A DNA stretch of 64,000 nt from Sphaerimonospora cavernae (GTDB lineage Bacteria; Actinomycetota; Actinomycetes; Streptosporangiales; Streptosporangiaceae). The stretch spans positions 1-64,000 of the forward strand of contig NZ_JBHMQT010000003.1 in assembly GCF_042435035.1 (NCBI RefSeq), in the 5' to 3' direction. Below the pieces are notes generated by a model that had not been told where the DNA came from, made no database searches, and was given only the letters and a program-made list of their open reading frames with translations. Made by a program: the position numbers and the translations under genes. This document shows, in pieces, positions 58,563 to 64,000 of the stretch; the stretch's first letter is position 1, and every line of letters begins with the position of its first letter.

Positions 58563-59177
58563 TCAGCTCTGCGGGCTCTCCGATGTGGGCTGGGGATTCT
58601 GCGGCACGGCCTCGGCGATCACGATCTGCGCCACCTGCCGCATACCGACTCGGCGATCCATGGACGCCTTCTGGATCCACCGGAACGCCTGCGGCTCGGT
58701 CCACCCGTGCTGGGCCATCAGCAGGCCCTTCGCCCGGTCCACGAGCTTCCTGGTCTCCAGCCGGCCCGAAAGGGTGGAGACCTCCTTCTCCAGCGCCGTG
58801 ATCTCCTCATGGCGGCTGATCGCCATCTCGATCGCCGGAACCAGGTCCCCCTTGGTGAAGGGCTTCACCAGGTACGCCATCGCCCCCGCGTCCCTGGCCC
58901 GCTCCACCAGGTCGCGCTGGGAGAACGCGGTCAGGATGAGACACGGCGCGATCCGCTCGGCGACGATCCGCTCGGCGGCCGAGATGCCGTCGAGGACCGG
59001 CATCTTCACGTCCAGGACCACCAGGTCGGGGCGCAGCTCGGTGGCCAGCTTGACCGCGGTCTCCCCGTCACCGGCCTCGCCCACCACGGCGTAGCCGTCC
59101 TCTTCGAGCATCTCCTTCAGGTCGAGGCGGATCAGCGCCTCATCTTCCGCGATCACCACTCGTCGCTGCGTACTCAC
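58563..59177 (-). CDS. ANTAR-domain response regulator (PdtaR-like)
   Basis: GTG 59177 gives 204 residues. The receiver domain has VVIAEDEALIRLDLKEML, the phospho-acceptor Asp in LVVLDVKMPVLDG, and the Lys in YLVKPFTKGDL. The ANTAR domain follows with LVDRAKGLLMAQHGWTEPQAFRWIQKASMDRRVGMRQVAQ. It matches mycobacterial PdtaR, which upon phosphorylation binds RNA and relieves termination. The cognate kinase (PdtaS-like) is not in the window. It would act on ANTAR-hairpin transcripts. Confidence 0.93.
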   Translation of the reverse strand: MSTQRRVVIAEDEALIRLDLKEMLEEDGYAVVGEAGDGETAVKLATELRPDLVVLDVKMPVLDGISAAERIVAERIAPCLILTAFSQRDLVERARDAGAMAYLVKPFTKGDLVPAIEMAISRHEEITALEKEVSTLSGRLETRKLVDRAKGLLMAQHGWTEPQAFRWIQKASMDRRVGMRQVAQIVIAEAVPQNPQPTSESPQS

Positions 59178-59297
59178 GCACAAGAGGTTACCGATGTCCG
59201 CTAGATTAGGACCACGCGAGGGGTCGTGCGGACGATCAACGATCCGCTATGCTCCGAAGCGACGGGATCCGGATGACCATATAAAGTCTGGATTGAA

Positions 59298-59372
59298 GCC
59301 CCGGTACCCCAATTGGCATGAGGGAGCGGATTCAAAACCCGTACAGTGTGGGTTCGAGTCCCACCCGGGGCA
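59298..59372 (+). tRNA. tRNA-Leu-like (anticodon CAA), short variable arm
   Basis: The 75-nt sequence has a perfect 7-bp acceptor (GCCCCGG/CCGGGGC), discriminator A, and a T arm gtggg/cccac around TTCGAGT. U8, A14, G18G19, U33 and A37 are in place. The loop TTCAAAA gives anticodon CAA (Leu), but bacterial tRNA-Leu normally has a long variable arm; here it is 5 nt. The anticodon stem has an A-C mismatch and the D stem is irregular (cccc with ggg). It may be a functional short variant or a decaying pseudo-tRNA. CCA is not encoded. Confidence 0.7.
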
Positions 59373-59401
59373 CTTTTCACCACGATCAGTCGCGGCGGTG
59401 A

Positions 59402-61246
59402 TCAGGCGAGGCTGTCGAGCCACGCCTGGTGGAGCCGGGCGAACCTACCGGAGCGGGCGATGAGACGCTCCGGCGACCCGTCCTCGACGATCCGGCCGGC
59501 GTCCATCACGAGCACCCGGTCGGCGATCTCCACCGTCGACAGCCGATGCGCGATGATCAGCGCCGTGCGATCGGCCAGCACCGTGCGCAGCGCCCGCTGC
59601 ACGAGCCGTTCACTGGGCACGTCGAGGCTTGAGGTGGCCTCGTCGAGGATCAGCACCGCCGGATCGGCGAGAAACGCCCGGGCGAACGCGACCAGTTGCC
59701 GCTGCCCCGCCGACATCCGGCCGCCGCGCTTGCCGACCTGCGTGCCGTACCCCTCGGGAAGCGCGGAGACGAAGGCGTGCGCGCCGATGGCCTCGGCCGC
59801 CTCGACGACCGCCGCCGCCGATGCGTCCGGCCGCCCGAACCTGATGTTGTCGGCGACCGTGCCGGTGAACAGGAAGTTCTCCTGGGTCACCATGACGACG
59901 TGGCGGCGCAGCTCGGCCTCGTCGAGATCACGCAGGTCCACGCCGTCGAGCAGGATCCGCCCGGCCACGGGATCATAGAACCTGGCGATGAGCTTGGCCA
60001 GCGTGGTCTTACCCGCGCCGGTCGTGCCGACCACGGCGACGGTCTGCCCGGCGGGGATCTCCAGATCCAGCCGGGGCAGTACGGCCCGGCCGCCGTCGTA
60101 GCCGAACTCGACGGCGTCGAACCGCAGGCCGCCCCGGGCTCCGCCGCGGATCCCACCTTGAGCGCCGCCGAGCGGCACCGGCAACGGCACCGGCGGCTCG
60201 GCGACCTCGGGCCGCTCCTCCAACACACCGGACAGCTTCTCCAGCGCGGCGCCGGCCGACTGCAGCGCGTTGTAGAACTGACTGATCTCCTGCATCGGCT
60301 CGTAGAACTGCCGGAGGTAGAGCAGGAACGCGGCGAGCACCCCGACCGTCACCGTGCCGTTCACAGCGAGCCATCCGCCGTACAGCAGCACGGCCGCCAC
60401 CGTGACGTTGCCGATGAGCTTGATGCCCGGCATGAACACGGCGACCAGGCGGGCGCTGCGCGTGTTGGCGTCGCGGTAGTCGGCGTTGAGCCGTTCGAAG
60501 ATCTCCTGGTTGCGCGGCTCCCTGCGGAACGCCTGTACGGCGCGGATGCCGGTCATCGACTCGACGAAGTGGACGATGACCAGCGCCACGGCCTGGCGGG
60601 TCCTGCGATAGGCGACGCTCGACTGCCGCCGGAACCACCGGGTGAACAGCAGCAGGACCGGCAGCGGCAGCAGCGCCACCAGACCGAGGCGGACATCGAG
60701 CACGAGCAGCATGACGGCGGTGCCGCACAGGGTGAGCACGGCGGTGACGAGGCCGTCGAAGCCCGAGTCGAGCAACTCGCCGATCGCCTCGACATCCGAG
60801 GTGAGCCGGGAGATCACCCGGCCCGAGGTGTATTTCTCATGGAACGACAGCGACAGCCGCTGGAAGTGGTCGAAGACCCGTCGGCGCAGTTGCCGGAGGA
60901 TGTCCTGCCCGATGTGGCCGGACATCTGGAGGAACGCCTTCCGGGTGAGCGCCTGGACGAGCGCTGCCCCGACGACGAGTGCGATGATCGTCAGCAGCGT
61001 TCCCGGACCGCGGCCGGCCAGCATCGGGGGGATGCCGTCGTCGATGCCCGCCTTCACCAGGTACGGCAGGGCCAGGCCGGCCGCGCTGGACAGCACGATC
61101 ACGGCGGTCAGCAGCGCGATCCGCTTCCGATGCGGCCGCAGCAGGTCGGCGAGCAGCCGCCGCGACCGCGTGCGCAGCAGCAGCGACACGCTGTCGGACA
61201 CCTGGTCCTGATCTTCGGCGGCCACGCCCCGCCAGGAGTCGCTCAT
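59402..61246 (-). CDS. ABC exporter half-transporter B (canonical Walker B, altered signature)
   Basis: ATG 61246 overlaps the upstream subunit's stop. The 614-residue half-transporter has six membrane helices (about 40-340), then an ATPase: Walker A VVGTTGAGKTTLAKLI, Walker B VLILDEATSSLD with the catalytic Glu, the switch His in IIAHRLSTV, and a degenerate signature MSAGQ in place of LSGGQ. Together with the upstream gene it forms a heterodimer of the type with one degenerate and one active ATP site. Substrate is unknown; lipid or drug export is usual. The coupling shows the two are made in equal amounts. Confidence 0.88.
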   Translation of the reverse strand: MSDSWRGVAAEDQDQVSDSVSLLLRTRSRRLLADLLRPHRKRIALLTAVIVLSSAAGLALPYLVKAGIDDGIPPMLAGRGPGTLLTIIALVVGAALVQALTRKAFLQMSGHIGQDILRQLRRRVFDHFQRLSLSFHEKYTSGRVISRLTSDVEAIGELLDSGFDGLVTAVLTLCGTAVMLLVLDVRLGLVALLPLPVLLLFTRWFRRQSSVAYRRTRQAVALVIVHFVESMTGIRAVQAFRREPRNQEIFERLNADYRDANTRSARLVAVFMPGIKLIGNVTVAAVLLYGGWLAVNGTVTVGVLAAFLLYLRQFYEPMQEISQFYNALQSAGAALEKLSGVLEERPEVAEPPVPLPVPLGGAQGGIRGGARGGLRFDAVEFGYDGGRAVLPRLDLEIPAGQTVAVVGTTGAGKTTLAKLIARFYDPVAGRILLDGVDLRDLDEAELRRHVVMVTQENFLFTGTVADNIRFGRPDASAAAVVEAAEAIGAHAFVSALPEGYGTQVGKRGGRMSAGQRQLVAFARAFLADPAVLILDEATSSLDVPSERLVQRALRTVLADRTALIIAHRLSTVEIADRVLVMDAGRIVEDGSPERLIARSGRFARLHQAWLDSLA

Positions 61247-63084
61247 CGCAGGGCCCGTTCGGGGTCGAGATCGGCGTCCTGCGCCAGCAGCGCGCGATAC
61301 TCCGGCACCGCCGACAGCAGGTCGGCGTGCCGGCCCACGCTGGTGATGGAGCCCTCGCTGAGCAGTGCCACCCGGTCGGCGAGCAGCACGGTCGAGGCCC
61401 GGTGGGCGACGATGAGGCCGGTCGCGTCGGCGAGGACCCGCCGCAGCGCCTCCTCCACCAGCGCCTCGGTCTCCACGTCGAGCGCGGACAGAGTGTCGTC
61501 GAGCACGAGGACGCGTGGCCCGGCGAGGATCGCCCGGGCCAGGGCCAGGCGTTGTCGCTGGCCTCCCGACAGCGACATGCCCTGCTCGCCGATCCGGGTG
61601 TCGAGCCCCCACGGCAGGTCGTGGACGAAGGTCGCCTGGGTGATCTCCAGGGCCTCCCGGATCTCCCGGTCGGTGGCTTCGGCGCGGCCCAGCGTGACGT
61701 TCTCCCGCACGCTCATCGAGAACAGCGTGGGCTCCTCGAAAGCGGTGGCGACCATCGCACGCAGCGACGGGAGGGTCAGATCCCGCACGTCCCGCCCGTC
61801 GATGGTGACCCGGCCGCCGGTCACGTCGCGGAGCCTGGGCACCAGGGACGTCAGCGTGGTCTTGCCCGAGCCGGTGGCCCCGACGACGGCGACGGTCTCC
61901 CCCGGCCGCACCTCGAGCCGGACATCGCGCAGCACGGGCCGGTCGGCGCCGGGGAACCGGAACTCCACCCCCTCGAACCGCAGGTGTCCCCGCCCCCGAG
62001 ATCGTCGCCGTCGCCGCTTCTCCTGCCGCTCGATGACGTACGGCCCGCCCGCGACGCGGGTGTCGGTGATCGCTGGGTCGGTGATTTCGGGAGTGGTGTC
62101 CAGCACCTCGGTCACCCGGTCCGCCGCGGTCATCGCCTCCTGCCCCATCGCGAGGATGTAGCCCAGCGAGGCGACCGGCCAGACGAGCTGCAGCACGAAG
62201 GTCGTGAACGCGACGAGGGTGCCGAGCGTCAGGGCGCCGGCGCCCACTGCCACCGCGCCGAACAGCAGCACCATGGCCAGCGTGAGGTTGGGGATCACCT
62301 CGAGGAACGTGAAGAATCGTGATGACAGCCGGACCTTGCCCAGTGCCGTACGGCGCAGCTCGCTCGCGGCCTCGTCGAACACGCCGTACAGGTGGCGGCG
62401 CCGGCCGAACGCCTTGATCGTGCGGATGCCGACGGCCGCCTCCTCGACCAGGGTGGCCAGATCGCCCTGCTGGTCCTGCACCTGGCGGGAGACGCGGATA
62501 TACCGCTTCTCGAACCGCAGCGACAGCGCCACGACCGGCACGGCCGACGCCGTGACGAGCAGGCCGAGCGGCCAGTACGTCCGAAGGAGCACGATGACGA
62601 CCGCGGTGAGCTGGAGGATGTTCATGATCAGGAACAGCACTCCGAAGCCCAGGAAGCGACGGATGGTGGACAGGTCCGTCGTCGCGCGCGACAGGAGCTG
62701 CCCGGACTGCCACTCGTCGTGGAAGCTCATCGGCAGGCGCTGCAGATGGCGGTAGAGATCGTCACGGATCGCCGCCTCCAGGCCGAGCACCGGCCCGGCC
62801 TGCGACCACCTGCGTACGAAGGTGAGCACGGCCTCGGCGACGCCGAGGCCGAGCGCGAGCAGCCCGAGCGGGAGCAGCGCGCCGCGGTCCCCATGCGCCA
62901 CCGGGCCGTCGATGATCTCCTTGCCGACCAGCGGGATGACCGTCCCGGCGGCGATGCCGAGGAACGCGGCCATCCACGAGACGGTCAGGATTCGGGCGTA
63001 CGGTCGCAGATAGGACCGTAACCGCCACAGTGAGCGCCACGAGAGGCGGCGAGCGTCGGGTCTGGATCCGGGCTGTTCGCGCAT
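61243..63084 (-). CDS. ABC exporter half-transporter A (degenerate Walker B)
   Basis: ATG 63084 is chosen (ATG 63111 also possible), 613 residues. Six membrane helices are followed by Walker A VVGATGSGKTTLTSLV, a canonical signature MSLSGGQRQRLALARAI, a Walker B ending LVLDDTLSALD where the catalytic Glu is Asp, and the switch His in IVAHRASTV. It is the first gene of a two-gene operon with subunit B. Each altered motif falls in the same composite site, as expected for a heterodimer. Confidence 0.88.
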   Translation of the reverse strand: MREQPGSRPDARRLSWRSLWRLRSYLRPYARILTVSWMAAFLGIAAGTVIPLVGKEIIDGPVAHGDRGALLPLGLLALGLGVAEAVLTFVRRWSQAGPVLGLEAAIRDDLYRHLQRLPMSFHDEWQSGQLLSRATTDLSTIRRFLGFGVLFLIMNILQLTAVVIVLLRTYWPLGLLVTASAVPVVALSLRFEKRYIRVSRQVQDQQGDLATLVEEAAVGIRTIKAFGRRRHLYGVFDEAASELRRTALGKVRLSSRFFTFLEVIPNLTLAMVLLFGAVAVGAGALTLGTLVAFTTFVLQLVWPVASLGYILAMGQEAMTAADRVTEVLDTTPEITDPAITDTRVAGGPYVIERQEKRRRRRSRGRGHLRFEGVEFRFPGADRPVLRDVRLEVRPGETVAVVGATGSGKTTLTSLVPRLRDVTGGRVTIDGRDVRDLTLPSLRAMVATAFEEPTLFSMSVRENVTLGRAEATDREIREALEITQATFVHDLPWGLDTRIGEQGMSLSGGQRQRLALARAILAGPRVLVLDDTLSALDVETEALVEEALRRVLADATGLIVAHRASTVLLADRVALLSEGSITSVGRHADLLSAVPEYRALLAQDADLDPERALR

Positions 63085-63193
63085 CGTCCCGTAGCGTCCC
63101 CCCGAATGCATGGACAGGATCGGACAACCGGCACTGCCATGCTTTATCAGGAGACGACGACCATCAAGAGGTTTTCCCCCGCCTCCCGGTGTA

Positions 63194-63235
63194 CCAGGTG
63201 TTTACCTGGGAGTTACCCGATGGTGTTCACCTGGG
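63194..63235. promoter_or_regulatory. Palindrome and direct repeat between pyk and the ABC operon
   Basis: Hairpin ccaggt-gttt-acctgg (63194-63209) overlaps the first of two 14-bp repeats, ggtgtttacctggg (63197-63210) and ggtgttcacctggg (63222-63235), 25 bp apart; the second covers the pyk stop. It could be a pyk terminator or an operator for the ABC genes. Confidence 0.4.
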
Positions 63236-64000
63236 GTGAGCGACCGCCGAGCCGATGGTGTGGACCCGCAGGGCGTTGGTGGATCCGTGCGTGCCGGGCG
63301 GGGAGCCGGCGACGATCACCACCTTGTCGCCCTTCTCGCAGCGGCCGAGCGACAGCAGCGACGCCTCGACCTGGCGGACCATGTCGTCGGTGTGGTGCAC
63401 GAACGGGACCTCGAAGGTCTCCACGCCCCACGTCAGTGCGAGCTGGCCGCACACCTGCGGGTTGGAGGTGAACGCGAGCAGTGGGATCGGCGAGCGGTAG
63501 CGGGCCAGGCGACGGGCGGTCTCACCGGACATGGTGAACGCCACGAGGGCCTTGGCCTTGACGATCGCGCCGACCTCGGCGGCCGCGCGGGCGATCGCGC
63601 CGCCGGTGGTCTCCGGCAGGCGCTCCAGCGTGTGCTTGGCCTCCAGCGTCGTGCCCTCCGCGGCGATGGCGATGCGGTGCATGGTGGCGACCGAGTCGAC
63701 CGGGTAGTTGCCGACCGACGTCTCACCCGACAGCATCACCGCGTCGGCGCCGTCCATGACGGCGTAGGCGACGTCGGAGGCCTCGGCGCGGGTCGGGCGC
63801 GGGGCGTTCATCATCGAGTCGAGCATCTGGGTGGCCACGATGACCGGGTGGGCCTTCTCACGGCACAGCTCGATGATCCGGCGCTGGACGATCGGGACCT
63901 GCTCCAGCGGAAGCTCCACGCCGAGGTCGCCGCGCGCGACCATGACGCCGTCGAAGGCGTCGACGATCTCCTCGAGGTGCTCGACGGCCTGCGGCTTCTC
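63227..64000 (-). CDS. pyk: Pyruvate kinase, 3' part (runs off the window)
   Basis: The C-terminal 257 codons are present; the N-terminal half lies beyond position 64,000. Read from the edge: EKPQAVEHLEEIVDAFDGVM, then VARGDLGVELPLEQVPIVQ, the diagnostic RRIIELCREKAHPVIVATQMLDSM, TRAEASDVAYAVMDGADAVMLSGETS, and the C-terminal regulatory domain GDKVVIVAGSPPGTHGSTNALRVHTIG. It converts phosphoenolpyruvate and ADP to pyruvate and ATP, the last step of glycolysis. Confidence 0.97.
   Translation of the reverse strand, partial: EKPQAVEHLEEIVDAFDGVMVARGDLGVELPLEQVPIVQRRIIELCREKAHPVIVATQMLDSMMNAPRPTRAEASDVAYAVMDGADAVMLSGETSVGNYPVDSVATMHRIAIAAEGTTLEAKHTLERLPETTGGAIARAAAEVGAIVKAKALVAFTMSGETARRLARYRSPIPLLAFTSNPQVCGQLALTWGVETFEVPFVHHTDDMVRQVEASLLSLGRCEKGDKVVIVAGSPPGTHGSTNALRVHTIGSAVAHPR

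Overview
The window is 64 kb of high-GC chromosome with actinobacterial features: GTG and TTG starts, 4-nt overlapping start/stop junctions (ATGA or GTGA), an xerD-parA-scpA-scpB-rluB cluster, a sigB/rsbW partner-switching cluster and a heterodimer-type ABC exporter pair. Gene content and order fit a filamentous actinomycete, most likely Streptosporangiales (inferred from gene style, not from a database comparison). No replication origin, rRNA operon, CRISPR array or complete insertion sequence is visible.

Layout. 1-1,800: remains of an integrated element beside tRNA-Pro(GGG), with a broken DUF932-like gene, an SSB-like OB-fold gene, a 54-bp palindrome and a nucleotidyltransferase remnant. 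1,875-4,140: small uncharacterised and membrane proteins. 4,218-10,232: NDH-2, an RsbW-type kinase, SigB-type sigma factor, STAS antagonist, GAF-ANTAR protein and PAS-GAF-PP2C protein, together a stress/partner-switching module. 10,373-11,519: a GT4 glycosyltransferase behind a structured leader that can hide its ribosome binding site. 11,498-15,308: proline catabolism (PucR-type regulator, proline dehydrogenase, P5C dehydrogenase). 15,363-19,656: a recombination scar, with a lone RHH-like antitoxin, an FtsX permease whose ATPase is cut and joined to a cut PIN toxin, the intact antitoxin of that toxin, a 121-bp perfect inverted repeat made by a duplicated gene end, and a 24-codon stub of proline iminopeptidase. 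19,820-28,900: accessory metabolism and regulation (PadR, alpha/beta hydrolase, PlsC, ThDP enzyme plus cyclase, Smr, CBS, and a MarR-LprG-P55-like operon).

28,966-40,510 is a long housekeeping block, all on the minus strand and read from pyrG downwards: pyrG, NUDIX, xerD, parA, scpA, scpB, rluB, aroH, tyrA, cmk, der. It joins CTP synthesis, chromosome segregation, ribosome maturation and aromatic amino-acid synthesis. 40,667-42,028 holds a hexapeptide acyltransferase and a Uma2-family protein. 42,094-52,577 is a second housekeeping block on the minus strand: polA, polysaccharide deacetylase, rpsA, GNAT, coaE, ArsB-like permease, uvrB.

53,061-53,419 has no protein gene but carries a promoter, a foldable RNA and a strong terminator, read here as a candidate small RNA. 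53,420-58,303 is a complete branched-chain amino-acid ABC importer (livK-H-M-G-F) with a structured leader and an intra-operon hairpin. Then come a PdtaR-type ANTAR response regulator, an unusual short tRNA with a CAA anticodon, the two-subunit ABC exporter, and the 3' part of pyk, which runs off the right edge.

The items most worth following up are the structured RNAs at 10,373-10,469, 53,184-53,400 and 58,318-58,365, the toxin/ABC deletion junction near 17,259, the potentially invertible segment 18,007-19,133, the 11-bp tandem repeats between sigB and rsbW, and a SpoIIE-type phosphatase lacking expected metal ligands.
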